Shown: positions 8,003-18,019 of the stretch, in pieces | How positions within the stretch are numbered: the first letter of the stretch is position 1 | How the letters are laid out: each line of letters begins with the position of its first letter | NCBI GenBank assembly: GCA_944319815.1 | Contig: CALUEX010000048.1 | Coordinates: 124,001-188,000, forward strand | Source: an uncultured Prevotella sp. | Lineage (GTDB): Bacteria > Bacteroidota > Bacteroidia > Bacteroidales > Bacteroidaceae | Length of the DNA: 64,000 nucleotides | Direction of reading: 5' to 3' | The notes under the pieces: model-generated | What the model saw: only the letters and a program-made list of their open reading frames with translations | Told to the model about the DNA's origin: nothing | The model's database searches: none | Translations under genes and position numbers: made by a program

Positions 8003-9988
8003 TCACCGCCGCTCCTTAATGAAGCCGTGACGGTAGGCGTAAAGCAATTTTTCGAGGTCGGCTATTTGCCGCTTCAGCTCACGACCGATGTCAGTGTCGG
8101 CCACGAGCATCCTGTGGGCAGACATTTCCACTATCTGTGTGGTACTCTTAATGTCAGAACCGCGCAAGATTGCGTCCTCCGTGCTTGTGAACGGTTCGTG
8201 CTGAACGAGCTGGAAGCCCCGACTGTGGTAAACAAGGGTGTATCCGGCGATGCCCGTCTCCTTGTGATAGGCCTGGGAGAAACCGCCGTCGATGACCATG
8301 AGCTTGCCACCTGCTTTTATTGGGTTCTCGCCACTGGCTGCATGGACGGGCACATGGCCGTTGATGATGTGGCGGTTAGGGCCGGTTACGCCGTAGGCAT
8401 CAAGTATGACATCGCACACACTACCATCATCACGCAACTTAAAATAGTTGCCTTTTTCCTCCTTGTACGTTTCCTTGTCCTTGAGGAAATAACGCTCGAA
8501 AGTTGCCATCTTCGACTTGTCGAACAATACGGAGTCGCGCCCACACCAAAGATACAGGAAATAGTCTGTGGCAAAACGCTTTTCACTTGGGTCTGTATCG
8601 GACTGAAAAGCACTGCGGATGATACGGTCTACACGGTCCATAAGTTCGCGCCCCGCATACTTTTGCCCTTCGCCGAGTTCAACATCCTTGAGACTTCCGT
8701 CTGCATTGAGCGGCACGGAGGCATGGAAAAGCAGGTTGTCATTGATTATGGTGTAAAGCGAGCCATGGCTAAGCATTAGGCGAATATGCTTGTGCAGCTT
8801 CTCATTGACGGTAAACGAATGGGTAAGACGGTCAACAAGCACGGCTTCTTCGGGCGTAAGAGCGTAAGGGTCGGCAGGATTAACCGTCGGGAAATGGCAA
8901 CTTTTCATCTCGTATTCCTTATCGCCTACGCTACAAAGAGCACGGTTAAAGTCGATATTATTCAACAGCAAACGGTCTTCCATGCCCCATTCCGGATGGC
9001 GGGCAATGACGGCAGCCTCAACCTTGAACTGGATTACGGTTATGGCTTTGTGCATCTGGGCTGTAAGCCGACGTGTCTTGTCGTCAATCTCGGCACTGCC
9101 GCCAGTGGTGTTAGGCATGAACTCTGCACATGGGTCGTCGGCATAGTGTTCCATGGCGAACGTAGCCAAAGGCACAAGATTGATGCCATAACCTTCTTCG
9201 AGAGTTGTCAAGTTGGCGTAACGCAATGACAGGCGGATGACATTGCATACGCAGGCTTTGTTACCTGCACAGGCGCCCATCCAAAGTATGTCATGATTGC
9301 CCCACTGTATGTCCCAGTTGTGATAGCCGCCGAGAATGTCCATAATGATATGAGCCCCCGGGCCACGGTCGTAGACATCGCCAAGGATATGCAACAGGTC
9401 AATGGCAAGCCGCTGTATGACATGGGCTATGGCGATAATAAAATCGTCTGCACGCCCGATTGTTATGATTGTGCTGATGATTTCATTGACGTAGGCCGCC
9501 TTGTCTACGTCATCGGTGCGTTCGTGGAGCAATTCCTCTATAATATACGAGAAATCCTCTGGCAACGATTTCCTCACCTTGGAGCGTGTGTACTTGCTTG
9601 AAACATCACGACAGACGCGCACAAGCTGGTGGATGGTGATATGATACCAATCGTTAAGGTCTGGTTCGGCAGCCTTGACAAGCTCTAATTTTTCTTCTGG
9701 ATAATAGATAAGCGTACAGAGTTCCTTCTTCTCAGCCTCACGTAACTCGTTGCCGAAAATCTCGTTAACCTTACGCTTGATGTTGCCGGATGCATTCTTC
9801 AACACGTGCTGGAAAGACTTGTACTCACCGTGCAAGTCCGCCAAGAAATGCTCCGTACCCTTTGGCAAATTCAGTATTGCCTGTAAATTAATTATCTCCG
9901 TACTTGCATCAGCAATATTGGGGAATGACTGTGCCAACAAACGCAAATACCTTATGTCACCCTCTATTTCACTTGATGATGTTTTCAT
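8003..9988 (-). CDS. fbp: Fructose-1,6-bisphosphatase, class III
   Basis: The 661-aa length and sequence fit the Firmicutes/Bacteroidetes class III enzyme, a metallophosphoesterase that hydrolyses fructose-1,6-bisphosphate to fructose-6-phosphate in gluconeogenesis. Metal-binding blocks are visible: FLADLHGEYKSF, GDVYDRGPGAH and WGNHDILWMGA, with further His-containing motifs (NGHVPVHAASGENP, LVYHSRGFQLVQHEPF) near the C-terminus. The start at 9988 overlaps the stop of the upstream glycosyltransferase as ATGA, so it is translationally coupled to it. A perfect hairpin lies just after the stop codon. Placing a central carbon enzyme behind glycosyltransferases seems fortuitous, but it ends the long minus-strand run. 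Confidence 0.96.
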   Translation of the reverse strand: MKTSSSEIEGDIRYLRLLAQSFPNIADASTEIINLQAILNLPKGTEHFLADLHGEYKSFQHVLKNASGNIKRKVNEIFGNELREAEKKELCTLIYYPEEKLELVKAAEPDLNDWYHITIHQLVRVCRDVSSKYTRSKVRKSLPEDFSYIIEELLHERTDDVDKAAYVNEIISTIITIGRADDFIIAIAHVIQRLAIDLLHILGDVYDRGPGAHIIMDILGGYHNWDIQWGNHDILWMGACAGNKACVCNVIRLSLRYANLTTLEEGYGINLVPLATFAMEHYADDPCAEFMPNTTGGSAEIDDKTRRLTAQMHKAITVIQFKVEAAVIARHPEWGMEDRLLLNNIDFNRALCSVGDKEYEMKSCHFPTVNPADPYALTPEEAVLVDRLTHSFTVNEKLHKHIRLMLSHGSLYTIINDNLLFHASVPLNADGSLKDVELGEGQKYAGRELMDRVDRIIRSAFQSDTDPSEKRFATDYFLYLWCGRDSVLFDKSKMATFERYFLKDKETYKEEKGNYFKLRDDGSVCDVILDAYGVTGPNRHIINGHVPVHAASGENPIKAGGKLMVIDGGFSQAYHKETGIAGYTLVYHSRGFQLVQHEPFTSTEDAILRGSDIKSTTQIVEMSAHRMLVADTDIGRELKRQIADLEKLLYAYRHGFIKERR

Positions 9989-11238
9989 TGTATGTCAGAT
10001 TTATATAGTTTAACCTTTAACTGTTTTGCCTCCTTGCCGTCATGCGGCTCAGCAAACATGAAGCCTTCGCCAAGAGCGTAACGTTCTTTCATTATTTGGA
10101 GTAACCCCACGGCGTAGCGCGCCAAACCAACCTTACGCAATGCTGTCTCGACCGCAGCCTCGTCATAATCAGTAAAACGCAGGGCAAGACACACCTCCAC
10201 AAAATCGGCTCTACGAACTGCCCCATACCGTGCCTTAAGAATAAACCGCACTAACACTTCGCACAAGCTAAACTCCGTGGATTGTAAATCACAAGCGGAC
10301 TTCACCTTGGCAACCAAGCGCCCTGATTTACGTTCAACAAAATCGCGAGCTACATACGTATGCAAAGAGAACCGTTCTACCTTGTCCACCTCCAGCGGCG
10401 GCACGTTCACACCGGTAATATTTATGCCACGCATAACATGGCCAAGGACACCTTGGTCGGCAGAATGAAGCATTATCCGACGCCAAGCATTGGCATCAAG
10501 CTGTCGCATACGTAAAATGACGTCATCAGGAACTGCCACGTCAAGACGTCCATTAAAAGCTCCAGCCATTATAAGTCCGTCTTCTACAAGCAACTCGTCG
10601 GCCGTCATTTTCGGGAAAGGCTCACTGTCAGCAACTTTACGGTAAAGCTGCAACAACACGTCTGTCGTGAAAGCGGCACCGGCATCATCCGACGAGCTGA
10701 AAATATCTGTCATGACAACCCTGTCGTTAAGACTGCGCTTGGCTTTCCGGCCTGGATACCATCCAAACGTTGAAATGTCAGCTTCCTCTTGAGCACACAC
10801 AGCGTGCAATGCTCCTGCCCGCATTACCATATTACGCTGGAACAAAATATATTTCGGGAGCTTTGAAAACAAATAACACTTGGAAAAATGCCAAGGCTCA
10901 AGACCGCGCCAGGGTGTAAGCACTGTAGGAATACGCATCTTGTGGCATTCACGGAAAAGCCTGGCTGCCTGGAAATTCCAACACGTATGAATATGAACAA
11001 CGTCGGGCCTGACAACAGACAACACCCTACGCAACCTGCCATGCCATACTAATAAGGAAAGCCCTTGGGGACAAACATGGATGGCGGCCTCCCCAAGATT
11101 CACGTTGCAGGTAACAGACGTTAACACGTGTACCTCTGCACGCCCAGCCATATTCTTGACCAAACCAAGACAGTAGTTCAAAAGATAGGAACCTGAAGCT
11201 GCCTTAAGATTAGGTATGTAATGCAGCACTTTCATCAC
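9985..11238 (-). CDS. Glycosyltransferase family 4-like protein with an atypical C-terminal half
   Basis: 417 aa. The N-terminal about 170 residues look like the acceptor domain of a GT-B glycosyltransferase: MKVLHYIPNLKAASGSYLLNY, RPDVVHIHTCWNFQAARL and RIPTVLTPWRGLEPW. The second half has no recognisable nucleotide-sugar domain (no E-x7-E block); instead it is helical and charged, with repeated VEVCLALRF/VLVRFILKARY-like segments. It may therefore be an inactive, regulatory or divergent transferase. It starts at MM (11238 or 11235), 4 bp after the family 2 transferase, and overlaps fbp by 4 bp. A role in surface polysaccharide or glycolipid synthesis is likely from the neighbour. Confidence 0.75.
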   Translation of the reverse strand: MMKVLHYIPNLKAASGSYLLNYCLGLVKNMAGRAEVHVLTSVTCNVNLGEAAIHVCPQGLSLLVWHGRLRRVLSVVRPDVVHIHTCWNFQAARLFRECHKMRIPTVLTPWRGLEPWHFSKCYLFSKLPKYILFQRNMVMRAGALHAVCAQEEADISTFGWYPGRKAKRSLNDRVVMTDIFSSSDDAGAAFTTDVLLQLYRKVADSEPFPKMTADELLVEDGLIMAGAFNGRLDVAVPDDVILRMRQLDANAWRRIMLHSADQGVLGHVMRGINITGVNVPPLEVDKVERFSLHTYVARDFVERKSGRLVAKVKSACDLQSTEFSLCEVLVRFILKARYGAVRRADFVEVCLALRFTDYDEAAVETALRKVGLARYAVGLLQIMKERYALGEGFMFAEPHDGKEAKQLKVKLYKSDIQ

Positions 11239-11242
11239 AGAC

Positions 11243-12385
11243 TCATGATTTATGGCTTATAAATTCATTTTTGTCTGACAACTTATGCAACAAAGTGTAC
11301 TTGAGGTTGTGACACACAAGACGCACCTCAAAAGGTACGGCCAACCATACGGGCACTCTTACGCCAAAAACTTCCATAATATGCCTGGCGGCAAGTGTCC
11401 TGAACAACACAGGTAAAACTATAGCCACCACGGCAAACGGCAATATGACCCACCTCGAGGCTAATACAGCCCACACCAACGCAGCGGTTGATGCCAATAA
11501 ACAAACGCCAAGCGAAAGTACATCAGAAACAAATGCCGCACAATGTCGAAATCCTCGACTAAGATGACGACGTGTCTCAACGTGAAAGACATTCATGTCA
11601 TGCCATTTCTTTAATGACGGAGCTTCCTCTACAATGTAACTATCAGGAACAGTTGCCACCGCAACATTGGTGCCATCGGAATACTTGTTAACCAAGAACT
11701 CAAATTCTCCACGAAGATACTTGAGGTTGCCAAGAAAACCGTTACCGGCCATAAATATACTCTTCCTAAACATTAGATTGCATCCAGCCATTCCGTAAGC
11801 GCGTGCCCTGACTGCATCATGAAAATATGAACAGGAACGATGAAGGCGATAGAACCTTTTGAAACTACTTGCTTCATCAGCAAAGCCACTGTAACCTATA
11901 ACCATATCAATTCCATTACGGCAATGTGACGACATCTGCCTGAGCCATTGCCCAGAAACCGGACAGGCCGCTGCATCAGTGAGCAAAATCCATTCATTCT
12001 TTGCAGCCTTAACGCCTAAGGTTATCGCAAGTTTCCTCCTGCTCATATATCGAGACGAGTCCGGCACAAAAGTTGTGTATAAAAGAGGATTATCATTAAA
12101 CGACTTCAATACGTCAGCCGTTCCGTCTTCATCCCGGTCTACAACAACAATAACCTCGTATCCTGCAGGATAGTCTTGCGAAAGGTATACAGGCAGATTA
12201 GCCGAAAGGGCGTCTGCATTATTGTCAGATACCACTATCACCGAAATAGGCTTGCCTGCGTCAACATTTTCACCTTCCCCGTCATCACTCACAACATTCC
12301 TGCGCAATGTATCGGATAATGAAGACCACACGGTCAACAAAACCAATAACACGCTAACAGTTATTGCAATACTATCAAAAAACAT
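11243..12385 (-). CDS. Membrane-anchored glycosyltransferase family 2
   Basis: 380 aa with an N-terminal membrane anchor (IAITVSVLLVLLTVW), a GT-A domain and two or more C-terminal membrane segments (LGVCLLASTAALVWAVLA, VILPFAVVAIVLPVLF). The catalytic domain shows ISVIVVSDNN, YEVIVVVDRDEDGTADVL and WILLTDAAACPV in place of the usual D-x-D region, then GMAGCNLMFRKS and GEFEFLVNKY. It likely transfers a sugar from a nucleotide donor to a lipid or polysaccharide acceptor at the cytoplasmic membrane. It is followed after 4 bp by the GT4-like gene, and the two probably work together. Confidence 0.85.
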   Translation of the reverse strand: MFFDSIAITVSVLLVLLTVWSSLSDTLRRNVVSDDGEGENVDAGKPISVIVVSDNNADALSANLPVYLSQDYPAGYEVIVVVDRDEDGTADVLKSFNDNPLLYTTFVPDSSRYMSRRKLAITLGVKAAKNEWILLTDAAACPVSGQWLRQMSSHCRNGIDMVIGYSGFADEASSFKRFYRLHRSCSYFHDAVRARAYGMAGCNLMFRKSIFMAGNGFLGNLKYLRGEFEFLVNKYSDGTNVAVATVPDSYIVEEAPSLKKWHDMNVFHVETRRHLSRGFRHCAAFVSDVLSLGVCLLASTAALVWAVLASRWVILPFAVVAIVLPVLFRTLAARHIMEVFGVRVPVWLAVPFEVRLVCHNLKYTLLHKLSDKNEFISHKS

Positions 12386-12475
12386 AACTCCAGTACAATT
12401 TAAGTGAAGAACGAAAACTCGAAAAATGCATGAACATTTCTACCGTCATACAATTCTTAATTTCCACTTTACTTT

Positions 12476-13636
12476 TTATTGCATTTCCTCAAAAATATAT
12501 CCTTTTGGAAGAGGTCGGCAGTTATATTGCGACGCCATGATTTCTCCGTATGCCCCTGCTGAACGTATGGCAAGAATATCGCCACGATGGCACTCGTCCA
12601 AATCAATAGCCTTGGCAAAGACGTCGCTTGATTCGCATATCGGGCCGACTACATCGTATGTCTTTAACGGGCCGCCACTTGAAAGGTTCTCAATCTTATG
12701 GTAAGCCTGGTAAAGTGCGGGACGTATAAGGTCTGTCATGCCGGCATCCACTATGACAAACTGTTTAACTGCACCCTGCTTAACATAAAGCACCCTTGTG
12801 ACAAGGGTACCACACTGCCCAACAACGGAACGCCCCAACTCAAAATGCAACTTCTGTCCCTTGCGCAATTTCAGATGACGTGCATATGTAGCAAAATACG
12901 ACTTGAAGTCGGGAACAGGAACCCTGTTGGGATGTGTATAATCGATACCGAGTCCACCGCCAACATTTATGTTTTCTACCATAATCTTATGGGCTTCAAG
13001 CATATTTTGCAAATCGTTTATACGATTACACAAAGCAACAAAGTCCCCCATATCAAGAATTTGCGAACCTATATGGAAGTGCAATCCAACGAATTTCACA
13101 TTATCCATAGCCGCTGCTTTAGCTATCACGTCTTCCATATCACCCATTGCGATGCCAAACTTATTTTCAGCAAGGCCGGTTGTTATGTTTGCGTGTGTGT
13201 GTGCTCCGACATCAGGATTTATGCGGAAAGCCACATTTGCAACTGTCTTTTTACGATAAGCCAACTGATTAATGACCTCAAGTTCAGGCACACTCTCGAC
13301 ATTGAAACAAAATATACCTTTGTCCAAGCCTAACTCTATTTCCTTGTCGCTCTTACCAACACCGGCAAAGACAATCTTGCTTGGTTGGAAACCGGCAGTT
13401 AAAGCGGCCTGAATTTCTCCACCACTCACGCAATCGGCCCCCAATCCAGCTTGGCAAATGACGTTCAGTAACTTAGGATTAGCATTAGCCTTGACGGCAT
13501 AATGCACACAGAAACCTTCATACTTGCCTGCTTCCGCATTAATTATCTGCAATGTATGCCGCAGCAAGTCGGTATCATAATAATAAAACGGGGTCTCTAT
13601 ACCCTTGAACTTATCCAAAGGGAAAACACCTTTCAT
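12476..13636 (-). CDS. lysA: Diaminopimelate decarboxylase
   Basis: 386 aa, a fold-type III PLP enzyme that converts meso-diaminopimelate to L-lysine. The PLP-lysine region reads CVHYAVKANANPKLL. VGLHFHIGSQI, NINVGGGLGIDY and the C-terminal CESSDVFA with SAGAYGE follow the family order; the Cys of CESSD comes from the second subunit of the dimer active site. It lies 10 bp after lysC, so aspartate kinase and the last step of lysine synthesis are co-transcribed. The start at 13636 (MKGVFPLDKFKGIETPFYYY) fits family length. Confidence 0.96.
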   Translation of the reverse strand: MKGVFPLDKFKGIETPFYYYDTDLLRHTLQIINAEAGKYEGFCVHYAVKANANPKLLNVICQAGLGADCVSGGEIQAALTAGFQPSKIVFAGVGKSDKEIELGLDKGIFCFNVESVPELEVINQLAYRKKTVANVAFRINPDVGAHTHANITTGLAENKFGIAMGDMEDVIAKAAAMDNVKFVGLHFHIGSQILDMGDFVALCNRINDLQNMLEAHKIMVENINVGGGLGIDYTHPNRVPVPDFKSYFATYARHLKLRKGQKLHFELGRSVVGQCGTLVTRVLYVKQGAVKQFVIVDAGMTDLIRPALYQAYHKIENLSSGGPLKTYDVVGPICESSDVFAKAIDLDECHRGDILAIRSAGAYGEIMASQYNCRPLPKGYIFEEMQ

Positions 13637-13646
13637 TTTTTATAAC

Positions 13647-14969
13647 TTACTTATTACCAAATAACGTTTCACTAAGACTTTGCAACGCACGTTTTTTATC
13701 AGACTCGCGAACGAGGAAAGATATATTATAATTGCTTCCACCATACGAAATCATCCTGACCGGGATATTCTTCATGGCATCCGTAGCCAAAGTCTCAAAA
13801 CCAACATTGCTCCAATCCAAATCACCGACAACGCATATTATACACATATCACGGTCTACTGTAACCGTACCGTATTTTTTTAGTTCTGCAACTATGTCGC
13901 CAAGATGGGAATCGTTGTCAATGCTCATTGATACACCGACCTCGCTTGTCGCTATCATATCAATAGGAGTCTGATAGCTCTCGAATATCTCAAAAACCTT
14001 ACGCAAAAATCCTGTTGCCAACAGCATTCTGCTACTCTTTATCTTTATAGCCGTAATGTTGTCTTTAGCCGCAACAGCCTTTATCTTTCCCGCAACAATG
14101 TCATTATTGATAATAGTTCCTGGAGCTTTAGGGTCCATAGTGTTTAGTAGGCGCACTGGTATTCCTGCGAACTTGGCTGGTTGTACGCAAGTAGGATGCA
14201 GTATTTTCGCGCCGAAATAAGCCAACTCCGCAGCTTCCTCAAAATGCAACTGTCGCACAGCCTCAGTCTTTTCGACAATACGAGGGTCATTGTTGTGCAT
14301 TCCGTCTATATCCGTCCATATCTGTATCTCTTCTGCATTTATTGCCGCTCCGATAAGCGATGCCGTATAATCGCTGCCACCACGCTGCAAGTTATCTATT
14401 TCACCGTAAGCATTTCGGCAAATAAAGCCCTGTGTTATATATATCTGCCGACCTTGCTCCTGATTTAATAATTTGGTCAACTTGTCTTTAATATAAGGAG
14501 CATCCGGGTCGGCGTTTTTATCTGTTCTCATGAAATCAAGCGCAGACAACAACGTCGTCTGCACTCCGCACTCTTTAAGATAATTATTAACCATATTGGT
14601 ACTCATTATCTCGCCTTGCGCCACGATGCTCTTTTCCTCAAAACTGGTAAAAATATCCTTTGTGAAAGAACGCAAATAGTCAAACTCGCCATGCAAAAAA
14701 TTGCGTGTTTCCGTCTTCCATTCTTCCGTAGAATAAAGTTCGTCAACATGGCGCATATATGTTTTCTCAAGTCTGTTAATTACATCATTTGCACCTTCCG
14801 GATTTTTCCTATATAGATAGTCTGATATTTCAATCAATGAATTTGTTGTACCTGACATAGCTGACAGTACAACCAAAACAGGCTCTCCACTGCTTGTTAC
14901 TAATGAAGCAACATTTTTCATACGTTCCGGCGAACCGACGGACGTACCTCCAAATTTCATTACTATCAT
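13647..14969 (-). CDS. lysC: Aspartate kinase (monofunctional)
   Basis: 440 aa. It begins MIVMKFGGTSVGS, the amino-acid kinase phosphate-binding start, and carries the aspartate-binding block QRGGSDYTASLIGAA and WTDIDGMHNNDPRIV. Two C-terminal ACT domains (from about residue 295; ITAIKIKSSRML and DMCIICVVGDL) suggest feedback control by lysine or threonine. The enzyme phosphorylates aspartate, the first step to lysine, threonine and methionine. No homoserine dehydrogenase domain is fused, unlike the ThrA type. lysA follows within 10 bp. Confidence 0.96.
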   Translation of the reverse strand: MIVMKFGGTSVGSPERMKNVASLVTSSGEPVLVVLSAMSGTTNSLIEISDYLYRKNPEGANDVINRLEKTYMRHVDELYSTEEWKTETRNFLHGEFDYLRSFTKDIFTSFEEKSIVAQGEIMSTNMVNNYLKECGVQTTLLSALDFMRTDKNADPDAPYIKDKLTKLLNQEQGRQIYITQGFICRNAYGEIDNLQRGGSDYTASLIGAAINAEEIQIWTDIDGMHNNDPRIVEKTEAVRQLHFEEAAELAYFGAKILHPTCVQPAKFAGIPVRLLNTMDPKAPGTIINNDIVAGKIKAVAAKDNITAIKIKSSRMLLATGFLRKVFEIFESYQTPIDMIATSEVGVSMSIDNDSHLGDIVAELKKYGTVTVDRDMCIICVVGDLDWSNVGFETLATDAMKNIPVRMISYGGSNYNISFLVRESDKKRALQSLSETLFGNK

Positions 14970-15032
14970 ACTGTTATTTTATTTTGTTTTATCAAAAACT
15001 TGCATTATTAATCGTTAATAACGTAAATTCAC

Positions 15033-15734
15033 TCATTCTTCATCAATCATGCTCAACTTATTGTACTCGGACGTTACGTCACTAATACCTCCATCTTTGC
15101 ATTGATACACAATACCAGGATACTTGTCAAGCATGGGCAGGTTATGTGTTGACATTACCACTGCAGCACCCGTAAGGCTGATTTGTTTCAGAAGGCTCAC
15201 AATATTATCGGCCGTTTCCGGGTCAAGATTTCCCGTAGGCTCGTCTGCCACAATCATTTTGGGCTTATTAAGAATTGCACGCGCGATAGCAATACGCTGT
15301 TGTTCGCCACCCGACAGTTCATAAGGCATCTTCAGCTTCTTATCCATCATGCCCACAGCTTCAAGCACTTCATCTATGCGTTCATCGATGTCTTTCTTAT
15401 TTTTCCACCCTGTGGCTTTTAATACAAATTGCAAATTTTTGTATACACTACGGTCATGCAACAACTGGAAATCCTGGAAGATTATTCCCAATTCCTTGCG
15501 TAATGCAGGCACTTCCTTGCGTTTCATGCGTAACAAATTACGTCCCAACACTGTAGCTTCTTCGCCATTATGTATATCAAGTTCACAATAAAGAGTTTTC
15601 AGCAGACTACTCTTTCCAGACCCGACATGGCCTATTATATATATGAACTCCCCCTCATCCACATGAAAATCAACATTCGCAAGAACACAAATGTCGTCAT
15701 GGTAAATGCTAACATTTTTATATTCAACAAACAT
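15033..15734 (-). CDS. ftsE: Cell-division ABC transporter ATPase FtsE
   Basis: 233 aa, a single ABC ATPase domain: Walker A GHVGSGKSSLLK, signature LSGGEQQRIAIARA, Walker B KMIVADEPTGNLD and the switch His in VMSTHNL. The size, the phrase LGIIFQDFQLLHDRSVYKNL and the spacing fit FtsE, which with the membrane protein FtsX relays division signals to peptidoglycan hydrolases. ftsX is not in the neighbourhood, which is common in Bacteroidetes. It sits between hisIE and lysC in the same direction, with 20 and 63 bp gaps. A generic LolD-type ATPase is the alternative. Confidence 0.85.
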   Translation of the reverse strand: MFVEYKNVSIYHDDICVLANVDFHVDEGEFIYIIGHVGSGKSSLLKTLYCELDIHNGEEATVLGRNLLRMKRKEVPALRKELGIIFQDFQLLHDRSVYKNLQFVLKATGWKNKKDIDERIDEVLEAVGMMDKKLKMPYELSGGEQQRIAIARAILNKPKMIVADEPTGNLDPETADNIVSLLKQISLTGAAVVMSTHNLPMLDKYPGIVYQCKDGGISDVTSEYNKLSMIDEE

Positions 15735-15754
15735 ATTTCTTAACTTTTCGTCAA

Positions 15755-16369
15755 TTAATGTTTATGCCAGCCAGGCAAATGCCTATCTCTTAGCTCTTCA
15801 GCCACACGCTCTATACGCAGACCTTTAGCCGTAAGCAAAACTATCAAATGATAAAACATATCCGAGGCTTCATACACAAGCCTGTCATCAGTGCCGTTAA
15901 CAGCTTCTATAACTGTTTCAAGCGCTTCTTCACCAACTTTTTGCGCAATCCTGTTAAGCCCGTCCTTGAAAAGACTCGTCGTATATGAGCCTTCAGGCAT
16001 CTCCTCATGGCGTTTCTCTATAAAGTCCTGAAGTGACGACAAGAACATCAGAGGATTGGCCTTATTTTCCTCTCCCCAACACGTATCAGTTCCAGTATGG
16101 CACACGGGACCTTCAGGCATTGCTTCTATCAGCAAAGTGTCATTGTCGCAATCATTCTTGATGCTCACGACATTCAGGAAATTACCAGAACTCTCTCCTT
16201 TCGTCCAAAGGCATTTCCTGCTCCTGCTATAAAAAGTAACCTTCTTGGTTGCTACCGTCTTATTGTATGCTTCCTCGTTCATAAAACCAAGCATCAATAC
16301 TTTCATCGTATCGCTGTCTTGGACTATAACTGGCACGAGGCCGCCCATTTTCTCAAAATCTATGTTCAT
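15755..16369 (-). CDS. hisIE: Bifunctional phosphoribosyl-AMP cyclohydrolase / phosphoribosyl-ATP pyrophosphatase
   Basis: 204 aa with two domains. Residues 1 to about 105 are HisI (MLGFMNEEAYNKT, VTFYSRSRKCLWTKGESSGN, and the Zn/Mg-binding CDNDTLL and CHTGTDTCW). Residues about 110-204 are HisE (LQDFIEKRHEEMPEGSYT, KVGEEALETVIEAV, YEASDMFYHLIVLL). It catalyses the second and third steps of histidine synthesis in the cytoplasm. It is the last of four consecutive his genes here (hisH, hisA, hisF, hisIE); hisG, D, C and B are not in the window. Confidence 0.97.
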   Translation of the reverse strand: MNIDFEKMGGLVPVIVQDSDTMKVLMLGFMNEEAYNKTVATKKVTFYSRSRKCLWTKGESSGNFLNVVSIKNDCDNDTLLIEAMPEGPVCHTGTDTCWGEENKANPLMFLSSLQDFIEKRHEEMPEGSYTTSLFKDGLNRIAQKVGEEALETVIEAVNGTDDRLVYEASDMFYHLIVLLTAKGLRIERVAEELRDRHLPGWHKH

Positions 16370-16423
16370 ACCTAAAAGCTATTATCTTGTTACATGGCAA
16401 ACGTGCCAAGGCCTGACCATACG

Positions 16424-17191
16424 TCAAACCAACCTGACATTTATGCCCTCTCCATATAAATAACGCTTCAGCTCGGATATTCTTATATCACCGAAGTGAA
16501 AAACGCTTGCCGCTAATGCAGCATCTGCTTTTCCTTTTGTAAAAGCGTCCTTAAAATGCTCTTTTTTACCCGCACCACCACTCGCAATTACAGGTATACC
16601 CAATTCATCAGCAAGCCGTGCCAATGCGTCATTGGCAAACCCACATTTCACCCCGTCATGGTTCATGCTCGTAAACAGTATTTCGCCAGCACCACGTTCT
16701 TCAGCTTCTTTCGCCCAAGTAAACAGGCCGCGCTCTGTAACAATTCGTCCACCATTCATGTAGCACATCCATACACCGTCTTCACATTTTGCGTCAATGG
16801 CGCATACACATACTTGCGAACCGTACCTTGTAGCTATCTCATCTATCAACTCTGGACGGCGAAGAGCCGCGCTGTTCACACTCACTTTGTCGGCACCGGC
16901 ATTTAGCAGACGCTCGACATCCTTTATATCGTTCACCCCGCCCCCAACAGTAAACGGGATGTTTATTTCCTTAGCCACGCGGGTTACCACTTCAGTGAAA
17001 GTCGCGCGTCCCTCATTGCTTGCTGTTATATCAAGATATACTAATTCATCGGCACCGGCATCACTATACGCCTTGCCCAAGGCCACAGGGTCGCCAGCAT
17101 TGCGCAAATTGACAAAGTTCGTGCCCTTTACAGTCTGTCCGTCCTTAACGTCAAGACATGGAATAATCCGTTTCGCCAAACCTTTCGCCAT
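16424..17191 (-). CDS. hisF: Imidazole glycerol phosphate synthase, cyclase subunit
   Basis: 255 aa TIM barrel beginning [19 protein letters not shown], the usual HisF start with the catalytic Asp in [26 protein letters not shown] and [11 protein letters not shown] (second catalytic Asp) follow, ending with a phosphate-binding [11 protein letters not shown]. HisF uses ammonia from HisH to close the imidazole ring, releasing IGP and AICAR. It lies 20 bp after hisA and 54 bp before hisIE in the his cluster. Confidence 0.97.
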   Translation of the reverse strand: MAKGLAKRIIPCLDVKDGQTVKGTNFVNLRNAGDPVALGKAYSDAGADELVYLDITASNEGRATFTEVVTRVAKEINIPFTVGGGVNDIKDVERLLNAGADKVSVNSAALRRPELIDEIATRYGSQVCVCAIDAKCEDGVWMCYMNGGRIVTERGLFTWAKEAEERGAGEILFTSMNHDGVKCGFANDALARLADELGIPVIASGGAGKKEHFKDAFTKGKADAALAASVFHFGDIRISELKRYLYGEGINVRLV

Positions 17192-17211
17192 AATCTCAAT
17201 TGGTTATACGT

Positions 17212-17964
17212 TTAATTATCTTCAACGTTTTTGCACGCCATCATAGCTATGTCACTTATCATCGTGCGAACATCAACACGGCCTTCATAAATAGCCTTGC
17301 CGAAAACTACTGACGACACACATTCCCTGTCAAGACGCACGATGTCATCAAGGTTCGCCACGCCGCCACTCGCAATGAGATTGACCTGCGGAAAAGCCTT
17401 CACTATCCTTGCGTAAAGCCCGAATGCAGGACCTTGCAACATACCGTCTCTTGATATGTCCGTACAAAGTACGTTCTTCACGCCTTTATTTACATAATAT
17501 TCCAAAAAAGCGAGAATGTCCTCACACGTGTCGTCACGCCATCCGTTTATGCTTATCTTGCCGTTACGTGTGTCTGCACCGAGGATTATCCTGTCTGCCC
17601 CAAACTTGTCAAGCCAGCCGGCAAACAATTCTTTATGTGTCACGGCAACAGAACCGACAGTCACCATCGATGCACCTGCGTCAAACACTTTGCACACGTC
17701 GTCTTCAGTCTTTACGCCTCCTCCAAAATCAACCTTCAGGTTTGTGCGTCTCGTTATCTCCTTTAGCACACCTAAATTCACGACGTGCTTTGACTTTGCC
17801 CCGTCAAGGTCAACTACGTGAAGACGCTTAAATCCTGAAGACTCAAACAGTTCTGCCATATCAGCAGGAGACTCACCGTAAACGGTCTTTGCGTCATAAT
17901 CCCCTTTTGTCAAGCGAACACATTTGCCGTCTATTATATCTATTGCAGGTATCAGTTCTATCAT
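17212..17964 (-). CDS. hisA: ProFAR isomerase (1-(5-phosphoribosyl)-5-[(5-phosphoribosylamino)methylideneamino]imidazole-4-carboxamide isomerase)
   Basis: 250 aa TIM barrel paralogous to HisF. MIELIPAIDIIDGKCVRLTKGD carries the first catalytic Asp (AIDI), VDFGGGVKTEDD the first phosphate site, LCTDISRDGMLQGPA the second catalytic Asp, and LIASGGVANLDD the second phosphate site. It performs the Amadori rearrangement before HisF/HisH. Located between hisH (55 bp gap) and hisF (20 bp gap). Confidence 0.97.
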   Translation of the reverse strand: MIELIPAIDIIDGKCVRLTKGDYDAKTVYGESPADMAELFESSGFKRLHVVDLDGAKSKHVVNLGVLKEITRRTNLKVDFGGGVKTEDDVCKVFDAGASMVTVGSVAVTHKELFAGWLDKFGADRIILGADTRNGKISINGWRDDTCEDILAFLEYYVNKGVKNVLCTDISRDGMLQGPAFGLYARIVKAFPQVNLIASGGVANLDDIVRLDRECVSSVVFGKAIYEGRVDVRTMISDIAMMACKNVEDN

Positions 17965-18019
17965 TTTGTTGCGGTTTTTACGGTTCTTTAAATAATAACG
18001 TTCTGCGAACTTTACCTTT

